Source: Blastocatellia bacterium
Lineage (GTDB): Bacteria > Acidobacteriota > Blastocatellia > Pyrinomonadales > Pyrinomonadaceae
DNA length: 7,499 nt
Direction of reading: 5' to 3'
NCBI GenBank assembly: GCA_003175865.1
Contig: PSRF01000290.1
Location: 1-7,499 of the forward strand
The translations under genes and the position numbers were made by a program. Of the stretch, positions 1 to 6,850 are shown in pieces. Every line of letters begins with the position of its first letter. Position 1 is the stretch's first letter. The notes beneath the pieces are model-generated. The model saw only the letters and a program-made list of their open reading frames with translations, searched no databases and was not told the DNA's origin.

Positions 1-300
1 CCGGAACCAAAAACCGTCACGGTCCAGGCCCCAACGCCGCCGCCGAAGACGAGCGAAGGTCATCGTGAGCAGGAAGTTCCGGAGCCTAATATTCCTGAAC
101 CGGGTAACCCGAGCAGAAGAAACGGAGCGCCGACAATCAGGACAGGACCGGGCGGCGCAACCATCAGAAACTTTCCCGACGGTTCGCAGTTGATCACCAC
201 ACCCGACGGCATGCGCGTCTACATCGATGCGCACGGGCGTAGACAGATCCTGTATCCAGGTCAACGACCAAATAGAAAGAAAGTACCACCAACGCCGTAG
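1..300 (+). CDS. C-terminal part of an unrecognised proline-rich protein (5' end outside window)
   Basis: The reading frame is open from base 1 and ends at TAG 298-300, giving the last 99 residues of a protein whose start lies upstream. Residues 1-50 of the visible part are rich in Pro, Glu and charged residues (PEPK, APTPPPK, PEPNIPEPG), which reads as a disordered linker. Residues 53-87 hold three short units of about nine residues built around a turn glycine (FPDG, TPDG, DAHG), each followed by a beta-prone stretch (SQLITT, MRVYID, RRQILY). This suggests a small beta-meander of consecutive hairpins. The last dozen residues are basic and Pro-rich (RPNRKKVPPTP). I do not recognise the family, and the catalytic or targeting part, if any, lies outside the window. 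The next gene starts 75 bases downstream on the same strand, so cotranscription is possible. Confidence 0.75.
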   Translation, partial: PEPKTVTVQAPTPPPKTSEGHREQEVPEPNIPEPGNPSRRNGAPTIRTGPGGATIRNFPDGSQLITTPDGMRVYIDAHGRRQILYPGQRPNRKKVPPTP

Positions 301-364
301 TACTTAATCCTCCAGTTTTCCGAACCTGCGTTGCTCGCGCAGTGGTCGCAACCAAGTTTCCATA

Positions 365-369
365 AGGAG
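365..369 (+). promoter_or_regulatory. Ribosome binding site of the aminopeptidase P gene
   Basis: AGGAG lies six bases before ATG 376. It fixes the start there rather than at the in-frame TTG at 331, which has no such site and would put 15 non-signal-like residues ahead of a clean signal peptide. Confidence 0.75.
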
Positions 370-375
370 AAACCT

Positions 376-1989
376 ATGAAAAAGTGTCTCAATCTACAAT
401 TCTTCTTAGTCGCATTGGCGAGCGTTGCTTTGGCTCTGATGTTGACGCCTGCGTCGCACGCTGATGCGGGCAGGGAACTGCGCGTGCCTTCTGTAGTTCG
501 CGTCACACCACCTGCCCCGACGTTCACTAGCGAGGAGCGACTAACCGAACTATCACAGCGGCGTGCACGTGTGGCCCAGGCAGTTGGCCCAAGCTCGATG
601 CTCATTTTGTTTAGCACTGAGCCGCGTGTTTACACGAACGATGTGGATTATCCGTATCGTCAGGAAAACAATCTCTATTACCTCACAAACCTCAAACAAA
701 AAGGTGCGACGTTGGTCATCCTGCCAGGCAATTCACAAACGCCCGAAATCCTCTTTCTGCCGAAGCGCAATCCGATGGCGGAAACATGGACCGGTCACAT
801 GTACAGCCCGGAAGAAGCGCGAGACATTTCAGGTATCAAGGAGATATGGCAAGCAACGGAGTTTGAACCATTCCTCAGGGCGATTCGCAACCGTCAACCG
901 TACAGGCCAAAGGACGAAAACATTTTCAGTTCTACTTTGCCTCCAGGCACAGAGATGAAAAACGGAAATGGTTTCGAACCGATGTTGAATGCTGCTGGCA
1001 AGAACGAAGCTGGTCTCTATCTGCTGCTGCCGGCAGTTGCTGAAAGCAGAGAGTACAAACAAGAGCAGCGATTCGCCGCCGATTGGGCCCAGATTGCGTC
1101 TGGTTACAGCATCAAGAATGCAGGGCCCATCTTTGCGCAACTGCGTTTGCGTAAATCAGCTATGGAACTGCGATTGATGCAGCATGCGATCGACATCAGC
1201 ACTGAGGCACACCAACGTGCCTGGGCAATGGCTGGTGATGCGAAATTTGAGTATGAGGTCGACGCAATCATGGCATACACATTCAAACTGCGAAATGCTG
1301 ACAACTGGGGATACCCGGATATTGTTGGTTGTGGGCCAAACGCAACGACACTTCACTATATTGATTCACAGGGACCAGTGAAGTCGGGTGAGTTGTTGTT
1401 GATGGATGTTGGCGCGGAGTACGAGCATTATTCTGCTGACATAACAAGGACATTTCCTGTAAATGGTCGGTTCTCACCTGCCCAGGCAGAGGTTTATCAA
1501 ATTGTTTACGATGCACAGGAGGCGGTGGCGAAGGCTGCCAAACCTGGAGCCACACTATCAGACCTAAACCGTGCAGGAACAGACGTTGTGAAGCAAGGTC
1601 TGTTGAAGCTTGGCCTCATCACAGACTTGAATTCAAATCAGCCTCGCATTTGGTTCATGCATGGGACGGGTCACTGGTTAGGTATGAATGTGCACGACGT
1701 AGGTGGGCCAGCGAAGCTCGAACCAGGAGCGGTTTTTACGAACGAGCCGGGTATTTACATTCGTCCGGATGCTCTCGACTATCTGCCGCTTGGATGGAAG
1801 CAGGAGGACTGGGACAAGTTCAAAGCGGCGGTGAAGCCCGCGTTTGAGAAGTACAAAGGAATTGGTGTGCGGATTGAAGACGACATGCTCATTACTGAAG
1901 AGGGTGTGCGCTGGATGAGTGAGGCGCTGCCGCGCAAGATGTCGGACATTGAGGACTTCATCGCAAAGGCGCGAAAACAGTCAGAGTAA
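376..1989 (+). CDS. Exported aminopeptidase P family protein (Xaa-Pro aminopeptidase, M24B)
   Basis: The product (537 aa) should remove an N-terminal residue that precedes proline, using two metal ions. An N-terminal signal peptide is visible: MKK, a hydrophobic core to about residue 25, then an Ala-X-Ala site in SHADA with likely cleavage after residue 31, so it probably acts in the periplasm or outside the cell. Residues about 50-235 fit the aminopeptidase P N-terminal domain and about 255-520 the pita-bread M24 fold. All five expected metal ligands are present: Asp344 (MDVGAEY), Asp355 (ADITRTF), His433 (HGTGHWLG), Glu457 (TNEPGIYI) and Glu501 (GVRIEDD). The probable catalytic histidines are His327 (TLHYID) and His440 (NVHDVGG). 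It is longer than E. coli PepP (about 440 aa) because of the leader and insertions such as residues 170-215. It is convergent with coxG and shows no functional link to it. The family call is firm; the exact peptide specificity is inferred. Confidence 0.93.
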   Translation: MKKCLNLQFFLVALASVALALMLTPASHADAGRELRVPSVVRVTPPAPTFTSEERLTELSQRRARVAQAVGPSSMLILFSTEPRVYTNDVDYPYRQENNLYYLTNLKQKGATLVILPGNSQTPEILFLPKRNPMAETWTGHMYSPEEARDISGIKEIWQATEFEPFLRAIRNRQPYRPKDENIFSSTLPPGTEMKNGNGFEPMLNAAGKNEAGLYLLLPAVAESREYKQEQRFAADWAQIASGYSIKNAGPIFAQLRLRKSAMELRLMQHAIDISTEAHQRAWAMAGDAKFEYEVDAIMAYTFKLRNADNWGYPDIVGCGPNATTLHYIDSQGPVKSGELLLMDVGAEYEHYSADITRTFPVNGRFSPAQAEVYQIVYDAQEAVAKAAKPGATLSDLNRAGTDVVKQGLLKLGLITDLNSNQPRIWFMHGTGHWLGMNVHDVGGPAKLEPGAVFTNEPGIYIRPDALDYLPLGWKQEDWDKFKAAVKPAFEKYKGIGVRIEDDMLITEEGVRWMSEALPRKMSDIEDFIAKARKQSE

Positions 1990-2020
1990 GTGTCCAAAAC
2001 TGCATAGACACCAAGCTTCG

Positions 2021-2240
2021 AGAGATTGTGTTGAAGAGGCGGTTTCACTCGGCGCAGTGGAATATTTGCAGCCATTTTGCCTCATCATGTTTACTCCGTT
2101 CGGAAGAGCGGCAACACGTTAGCTCTCAGTGTCGTTAGCATTGGCGCTCTTCCGAACGGAGCAAAGGGGTAAGTGCGTCGAGGCTATAAACATTCCACTC
2201 CTGGGAGTGAAGCCGCCTCTTATTCTTCACACAATCTCTT
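2021..2240. repeat. Long imperfect inverted repeat between convergent genes
   Basis: Left arm 2021-2113 and right arm about 2139-2240 are imperfect reverse complements with small gaps. The innermost block is a perfect 17-bp match (CTCCGTTCGGAAGAGCG at 2094-2110, complement at 2145-2161). Further matching blocks are GAGGCGG-TTCACTC (2036-2050 with 2209-2221, one mismatch), AGTGGAAT (2057-2064 with 2193-2200) and AGAGATTGTGT at the outer end (2021-2031 with 2229-2239). About 34 bases separate the perfect core arms. Transcripts entering from either gene would fold into a long hairpin, so it could act as a bidirectional terminator. Its size and internal indels look more like a dispersed palindromic element (MITE-like or REP/BIME-like). 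No transposase is encoded in it. Its loop shares 11 bases with the second palindrome at 2809-2924. Confidence 0.85.
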
Positions 2241-2258
2241 CAGCCCCGTAAAGTCTGG

Positions 2259-2789
2259 TTAACGCTTGCGGAAGAATTCGCGTAGCCACCCTGAGATCCA
2301 ACTCAGGGCTCTCCGAAAAAAGTTGGGAGGTGGTGCACTTGAGGTATCGCCAGATGGTTTTGCATCCCTCTCAAGCGAAGTAAAAAACTGGACCGCCATC
2401 ATTTTCGCTGTCGCCTGGATCATCCGCTGTCCCACACTCGCGATCGTGCCGCCCACTTGGATGTCGCCTGAATACTTCACCGAAGTTCCGACGTCTTCAT
2501 CAGAGAGATCCAAATCACCTGAGCCCTTGACGAATCCTGGTGCCCCCTTGCCGTCAACAACCATTCGAAAGTGCTCATTCGGTCGAAGGTCCTCAAGCTT
2601 GACTGTGCTCTTGAAAGTTCCCTTTATTGAGCCCACACCTGCTTTGAGAGTTGCAGCAAATGTATTGTCTCCGGTGCGCTCGAGTTGCTCGCAACCAGGT
2701 ATAAAACGGGACAGGCCTACTGGATCGACCAGTAACTGATAGACCTTTGCGCGTGGAGCATCAATGTGTTGCACGCCTTCGACTTTCAT
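2259..2789 (-). CDS. coxG: CoxG-like SRPBCC protein of the CO dehydrogenase-type operon
   Basis: This 176-aa protein has the SRPBCC/CoxG fold over residues 1-140: an opening beta strand and helix (VEGVQHIDAPRAKVYQLL), the family-typical FIPGCE (29-34), then GDLDLSD and the GGTIASVGQRMI segment (113-124) leading into the long C-terminal helix. After a Pro/Ser linker (144-155), the tail from 156 to 176 is amphipathic and basic (Phe, Trp, Leu against Arg, Lys), as expected for a membrane-surface anchor. CoxG proteins bind hydrophobic ligands and are linked to membrane association and quinone coupling of Mo-CO dehydrogenase; that role here is inference. The start at 2789 was chosen because homology begins at MKVEG. 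The in-frame TTG at 2855 would translate one arm of a palindrome. The Shine-Dalgarno site is weak (AAGAG). It is the last gene of the operon, 147 bases after coxM. Confidence 0.85.
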   Translation of the reverse strand: MKVEGVQHIDAPRAKVYQLLVDPVGLSRFIPGCEQLERTGDNTFAATLKAGVGSIKGTFKSTVKLEDLRPNEHFRMVVDGKGAPGFVKGSGDLDLSDEDVGTSVKYSGDIQVGGTIASVGQRMIQATAKMMAVQFFTSLERDAKPSGDTSSAPPPNFFRRALSWISGWLREFFRKR

Positions 2790-2808
2790 CTCGAACTCTT
2801 GGGTGTCG

Positions 2809-2924
2809 GGCGGCCTATAGAACCGAGAGCGGTAGCGCCCGGATGCGAATTTCAACTTTATCAGACGACACTGAGTGTTGAAGTTATCATCCGGCCGCTA
2901 CCGCATTCGGTTCTATAGGCCGCC
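2809..2924. repeat. Palindromic element filling the coxM-coxG gap
   Basis: Arms 2809-2856 and 2877-2924 pair over about 48 positions around a 20-base loop (2857-2876). The outer 18 bp are perfect (GGCGGCCTATAGAACCGA at 2809-2826, complement at 2907-2924). Inside that, GCGGTAGCG, CCGGATG and TTCAAC pair with only a few mismatches between them. The element sits 12 bases from the coxM stop and 19 bases upstream of the coxG ATG. The operon mRNA would therefore carry a strong stem-loop immediately before coxG. It has no poly-U run, so it is not a typical intrinsic terminator; REP/BIME-like or MITE-like origin is more likely. Confidence 0.88.
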
Positions 2925-2936
2925 GCGCTCCAAAGA

Positions 2937-3800
2937 CTACCTGGTTGCTACTGCTGCCTCAATTGCACGCCTGGTGTGGACCCGTGCTAATTGACAGCGA
3001 TATTCACTCGAAGCGTACAGGTCTGAGTTTGCATCGACACCATCGCATGCATGTTCTGCAGCCACCTCAATGGTCGCTGCGTCAAGTGCTCTTCCAGTGA
3101 GTGCAGTCTCCACACCATTTGCGCGATATGCCTTTGTACCTACGCCTGTGATGCCGATCGTTGCAGCTTCACAATCGCCAGCTCCATTCAGAACAAGATT
3201 GACTGCAACTCCAACGACAGCAAAACCGGACGCGGGGTGCGGGACCTTCTGATAAGCATGACAAAAACGACCGGTGGGTTTCTTGATACGTATTTCTCGA
3301 AGAATCTCGCCGGGTTTGAGATCGGTGGTCAACAAATCGACGAAGAAGTCCGCGGCTTTCACAACGCGTTCCAACCCTGGTCCAACGATCACCATCTCGG
3401 CATTAAGTGCTAACGCGGCAGCAGGCCAATCGCCGGCTGGATCCGAGTGAGCGAGACTTCCGCCAATCGTTCCCTTGTTCCTTACCTGAACATCGCCAAT
3501 GGACTTTGCACATGCAGGAAGCAATGGACAAATCGATTTCAACAGCTCAGATGACTCAAGCTCGTAGTGAGTAGTAGTTGCTCCAATCAAAATTTGATCG
3601 CCTTCCTCTTTAATGTAGGAGAGACTTTTAATCCGCCCGATATCAACCAGCAATTGCGGTTGAGCAAGGCGCAGTTTCATTGCAGGGATCAAACTGTGGC
3701 CGCCAGCGAGGACTTTTATGCTGTCCGGATCCTGAGCAAGCAACCTGATGGCTTCTTCAAGACTCTGGGGAACCTGGTAATCGAATTGGGCTGGGATCAT
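2937..3800 (-). CDS. coxM: FAD-binding subunit of a molybdenum hydroxylase (CO dehydrogenase medium subunit-like)
   Basis: The 287-aa product is a flavoprotein subunit that takes electrons from the iron-sulfur subunit and passes them to an external acceptor. The N-terminal PCMH-type FAD domain (about 1-175) shows both expected FAD contacts: AGGHSLIP at 32-39 and TIGGSLAHSDPAGD at 111-124. The C-terminal CO_deh_flav_C domain (about 178-283) includes the HPASGFAVVGVA stretch typical of CoxM-type subunits and ends with YASSEYR. Length matches the family (about 270-290 aa). The ATG at 3800 is preceded by a good GAGGAG site six bases away (3807-3812). It lies 34 bases after coxL, consistent with an operon. 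I see no truncation or missing cofactor residue. A related hydroxylase (nicotinate, caffeine or aldehyde type) cannot be excluded from this subunit alone. Confidence 0.92.
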   Translation of the reverse strand: MIPAQFDYQVPQSLEEAIRLLAQDPDSIKVLAGGHSLIPAMKLRLAQPQLLVDIGRIKSLSYIKEEGDQILIGATTTHYELESSELLKSICPLLPACAKSIGDVQVRNKGTIGGSLAHSDPAGDWPAAALALNAEMVIVGPGLERVVKAADFFVDLLTTDLKPGEILREIRIKKPTGRFCHAYQKVPHPASGFAVVGVAVNLVLNGAGDCEAATIGITGVGTKAYRANGVETALTGRALDAATIEVAAEHACDGVDANSDLYASSEYRCQLARVHTRRAIEAAVATR

Positions 3801-3834
3801 GATTCACTCCTCACTCGGTTGCAATTGCAAATGA

Positions 3835-6237
3835 TCAGTGACTGGTGTTGATAGCTTTCCAGATCGTTTCCGGTTTGATTGGCATATCGAGATGCTTAAC
3901 ACCAAACGGTGAAAGTGCATCAACGATCGCGCCTACAATTGCAGGTGTCGCTCCAATCGTTCCCGCCTCACCTACGCCCTTAATGCCGAGTGGATTTACA
4001 GGTGATGGTGTTTCCGTTCGATCGAGCTCAAAGTTCGGGACGTGCGACGCTCGCGGTAGTGCGTAGTCCATCAAAGTGCCAGATACGAGTTGTCCTTGTT
4101 CATCGTAGACAACCTCCTCATACATCGCCTGGCCGATTGACTGGCAAATGCCACCATGGAGTTGTCCATCGACCAGCATCGGATTGATGACCTTGCCGCA
4201 ATCGTCGACAGCTACATAACGAAGGAACTTTATGTCACCAGTTTCTCGATCTACTTCCACGACAACGATGTGCGTTCCAAACGGGAAGGTAAAATTCTTA
4301 GGCTCGAAGAAATAGGTTGCCGAAAGACCTGGCTCCGTATCCGGTGGCAATTCTTTGGCGAGGTGCGCGGCAAGTGCGATCTCCTGAATTGTTAGACTGG
4401 TTCGACCGTTTGTTTCGGGTTCGGGCAGTGCCGCGGCCGGTGCTTCGCCAACAGGAACTACTGGTTCAGAGGCCCCTGCTGCTGAAGCTGCAGCTTTTTC
4501 CAATGAGTACTTGCCTCCTTCGAATGAAAGGCGCGTAGCGTCGGTCTGAAGGATGTGTGCTGCAATCTTGCTCGCCTTTGCTTTCAGCTTCTGGATCGCG
4601 ACTAAAACCGCCGTGCCACCAACCGCCGTAGCGCGACTGCCGAAAGTTCCAATTCCGTATTGGACCACACCTGTATCGCCGTGAATGACTGTTACGTCGT
4701 TGAGGTCGACACCGAGTTCATCAGCTGCAATTTGCGCGAACGAGGTTTCCTGTCCCTGACCATGTGGTGATGCGCCGGTTAGAATCGTGACCTTGCCGGT
4801 TGGTTCAATGCGAACAGTTGCGCTTTCCCAACCGCCCGCCGGCATTGCCTGAGATGGTCCAAGTGCACAAATCTCAACATATGTTGAAACGCCAACTCCG
4901 ATGAGCCGTCCTTCTGCGCGCAATCGCTTTTGTTCCTCACGCAACGTTTTGTAATCGACGATCTGCTGGGCCTTGTTAAGCGCTGCTTCGTAATCGCCAC
5001 TGTCGTAGTCGAGACCCGTAGCTGTGTGGAATGGAAACTCGTTTGCGGCTGGAAAGTTCTTACGTCGTACTTCGGCCGGGTCTACACCTAGCTCGGCAGC
5101 AACCAGATCGAGTGCGCGTTCGACAACGTACGTTGCTTCCGGACGTCCGGCGCCACGGTAAGCATCAGTGGCCATCTTGTTCGTGAAGCACGCAGTAATG
5201 TTTATTTGAATTGCTGGAATCTTGTACGCGCCCGATAGCATAAGACCTGTGAGCGTGGGAATTGCAGGCGTTAGGAGTTGATGGTAAGCGCCAAGGTCAG
5301 CGATGACGTTATAGCGCAAGCCGAGCAACGTGCCATCGTTCTTGCAGGCAATTTCGATGTCACCCACCTGTCCACGACCATGAATCGTTGCTTGAATGTT
5401 CTCTCTTCGAGTTTCGATCCATTTCACGGGCTTTCCGAGTTGCATTGAAATCCAGCCAAGCAACGCTTCTTCCGGATACACGTTCAGTTTGGAGCCAAAG
5501 CCACCTCCGACTTCGGGTGTTATCACGCGCAATTTGTTTTCTGGGATGCCGATCATCAACGCGAGTTGCGTGCGTAAGAGATGCGGAATTTGAGTTGATG
5601 ACCAAACGGTCAATTCTTCTTCACCAGGATAATAGCGAGCTAACACACCGCGCGGTTCCATCGCGATCGGTGCCAGGCGTCTATGCAGAATCCTCTGTTT
5701 GATTACCTTGTCAGCCGAAGACAGCGCAGCTTCGATATCGCCCTCACCAGAACTCATCTTGTAAGCAATGTTGTCGCCAAAACTCTCATGAATGACAGTG
5801 CTGCCTGCTGCTGCTTGTTCCACATCAACAACTGCAGGAAGATCGTCATAGTCAACCATCACTAGATCGACCGCGTCGCGGGCTGCGTAACGATCAGTTG
5901 CCACTACGGCCGCGATTGGATGACCAACAAAGTAGACCTTGTCTTTCGCCAACACACGGTGGTCCGGCACCTTTAAATCTGGAAGAGCACTCGCGCAGGG
6001 CACTGGTCCAACTTTGTCTGCTACATCTTTCCCCGTGTACACGGCAACGACACCGGGCACATTCAGTGCTTCGGAGACGTCTACATTGTTGATGCGTGCA
6101 TGGGCGTAGATAGAACGGACAAACGCAACGTGCAATGTGTCAGGTAACTTGATGTCATCGACGTAGTGAGCAAGTCCCTTGATTAGACGTGGGTCTTCAG
6201 TCCTTTTGACACGTCGTCCGACGTACTTGTCAGCCAT
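3835..6237 (-). CDS. coxL: Molybdenum-binding large subunit, form II CO dehydrogenase-like (CoxL-like, xanthine oxidase family)
   Basis: This 800-aa subunit should carry the molybdopterin cytosine dinucleotide cofactor and the substrate site. The N-terminal a/b hammerhead domain covers about 18-130, and the MoCo-binding domains about 150-400 and 410-745. Visible motifs are GGGFGSK (244-250), the active-site loop AYRGAGR (359-365), HGQGQE (492-497) and GVGE with the probable catalytic base Glu757. Form I CO dehydrogenases have AYxCSFR with a Cu-binding Cys in that loop. This protein lacks that Cys and matches form II, so CO oxidation is possible but unproven, and the substrate may be another small molecule. 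An Ala/Pro/Glu-rich stretch at 580-613 looks like a lineage-specific insertion. The start at 6237 has a GGGAGG site six bases upstream and begins with the family-typical MADKYVGRRVKRTEDPRL; an open frame reaching 6387 would run into coxS. Confidence 0.92.
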   Translation of the reverse strand: MADKYVGRRVKRTEDPRLIKGLAHYVDDIKLPDTLHVAFVRSIYAHARINNVDVSEALNVPGVVAVYTGKDVADKVGPVPCASALPDLKVPDHRVLAKDKVYFVGHPIAAVVATDRYAARDAVDLVMVDYDDLPAVVDVEQAAAGSTVIHESFGDNIAYKMSSGEGDIEAALSSADKVIKQRILHRRLAPIAMEPRGVLARYYPGEEELTVWSSTQIPHLLRTQLALMIGIPENKLRVITPEVGGGFGSKLNVYPEEALLGWISMQLGKPVKWIETRRENIQATIHGRGQVGDIEIACKNDGTLLGLRYNVIADLGAYHQLLTPAIPTLTGLMLSGAYKIPAIQINITACFTNKMATDAYRGAGRPEATYVVERALDLVAAELGVDPAEVRRKNFPAANEFPFHTATGLDYDSGDYEAALNKAQQIVDYKTLREEQKRLRAEGRLIGVGVSTYVEICALGPSQAMPAGGWESATVRIEPTGKVTILTGASPHGQGQETSFAQIAADELGVDLNDVTVIHGDTGVVQYGIGTFGSRATAVGGTAVLVAIQKLKAKASKIAAHILQTDATRLSFEGGKYSLEKAAASAAGASEPVVPVGEAPAAALPEPETNGRTSLTIQEIALAAHLAKELPPDTEPGLSATYFFEPKNFTFPFGTHIVVVEVDRETGDIKFLRYVAVDDCGKVINPMLVDGQLHGGICQSIGQAMYEEVVYDEQGQLVSGTLMDYALPRASHVPNFELDRTETPSPVNPLGIKGVGEAGTIGATPAIVGAIVDALSPFGVKHLDMPIKPETIWKAINTSH

Positions 6238-6243
6238 GGAGAA

Positions 6244-6249
6244 CCTCCC
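6244..6249 (-). promoter_or_regulatory. Ribosome binding site of coxL
   Basis: GGGAGG on the minus strand, six bases before ATG 6237, supports the 800-aa form over the 50-residue N-terminal extension that is also open in this frame. Confidence 0.7.
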
Positions 6250-6283
6250 AGCCAAACTTGTTTGTTGAAGTCTTGTTCGCTTG

Positions 6284-6754
6284 CTAACCGGCAGCCTTCT
6301 TGGCAGCATACTCGACTGCTTCAATGATGTGTTGATACCCAGTACAGCGACAAAGATTACCCTCGAGTCCGTGACAGATCTCCTCACGCGATGGATTGGC
6401 GTTTCGATCGAGCAGCTGTGCGGCGCTGACGATCATCCCTGGTGTGCAATAACCGCATTGCAAACCGTGACGCTCCCAAAATCCTTCCTGGACCGGATGC
6501 AAATCTCCGTTCGATGCGAAGCCTTCAATAGTCTTTACTGAAGCTCCGTCTGCCTGAACTGAAAACATGGTGCAGGATTTGACGGCTTGTCCGTCGAGCA
6601 GGACTGTGCAAGCGCCACACAATGACGTCTCGCACCCTACGTGTGTACCCGTAAGGCCGAGTACATCGCGAAGGTAGTGGACGAGCAACATCCGCGGTTC
6701 CACTTCGTCGTTATGACCGACACCATTGACGGTAACGTTGATAGCCTTTTTCAT
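6284..6754 (-). CDS. coxS: 2Fe-2S subunit of a molybdenum hydroxylase (CO dehydrogenase small subunit-like)
   Basis: The 156-aa product carries two 2Fe-2S clusters that relay electrons from the Mo site of CoxL to FAD in CoxM. The N-terminal plant-type ferredoxin domain holds Cys41, Cys46, Cys49 and Cys61 (CETSLCGAC, then C). The C-terminal four-helix domain holds Cys100, Cys103, Cys135 and Cys137 (QCGYCTPG and CRCTGY). All eight ligands are present and the length is normal for the family (about 155-165 aa). ATG 6754 follows TGAGGT (6760-6765). It is the first gene of the operon, and its stop lies 46 bases before the coxL start. The order small, large, medium is typical of form II operons, whereas form I is usually medium, small, large. 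No leader is visible, so it is cytoplasmic. Confidence 0.94.
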   Translation of the reverse strand: MKKAINVTVNGVGHNDEVEPRMLLVHYLRDVLGLTGTHVGCETSLCGACTVLLDGQAVKSCTMFSVQADGASVKTIEGFASNGDLHPVQEGFWERHGLQCGYCTPGMIVSAAQLLDRNANPSREEICHGLEGNLCRCTGYQHIIEAVEYAAKKAAG

Positions 6755-6807
6755 GAGCTACCTCACTTTTTGAATTGAACTTTGTTGAAGAAGAGATTGC
6801 GAACGAG

Positions 6808-6836
6808 CTTTTATGCCAGTCGTTATCGAAAGTCAA
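6808..6836 (-). promoter_or_regulatory. Candidate sigma70-type promoter of the cox operon
   Basis: On the minus strand, TTGACT (6831-6836) and TAAAAG (6808-6813) are separated by 17 bases, close to the -35 and -10 consensus. Transcription would start near 6801 and leave a leader of about 46 nt before coxS. The -10 matches only four of six positions, and no operator is apparent. Confidence 0.4.
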
Positions 6837-6850
6837 TGATGAAGATGATT

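Noticed and set aside
1779..2075. 98-codon minus-strand open frame over the pepP end and the first palindrome
   Set aside because: Most of it is antisense to the M24 catalytic domain and the rest is palindrome arm; such frames are by-products of hairpin elements.
1919..2122. 67-codon plus-strand frame running from the pepP end into the palindrome
   Set aside because: It overlaps pepP in another frame and continues through repeat sequence without protein-like features.
1990..2258. Remnant of a transposase gene in the long palindrome
   Set aside because: No frame shows transposase motifs; the open stretches are only read-through of the arms.
2266..2739. 157-codon plus-strand open frame opposite coxG
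   Set aside because: It is the antisense shadow of a well-supported SRPBCC protein and has no recognisable domain or ribosome site.
2790..2855. Extended coxG start at TTG 2855
   Set aside because: The extra 22 residues are translated from a palindrome arm and family similarity starts at the ATG at 2789.
3819..3830. Perfect 12-base palindrome TTGCAATTGCAA in the coxL-coxM gap
   Set aside because: It is short and lies inside an operon between closely spaced genes; without other copies it cannot be called an operator.
6238..6387. Extended coxL start upstream of 6237
   Set aside because: The extension overlaps coxS and lacks family similarity, while ATG 6237 has a strong ribosome binding site.
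6789..6798. GAAGAGATTG upstream of coxS resembles the outer end of the first palindrome
   Set aside because: Only about ten bases match, with no further similarity around them, so chance is sufficient.
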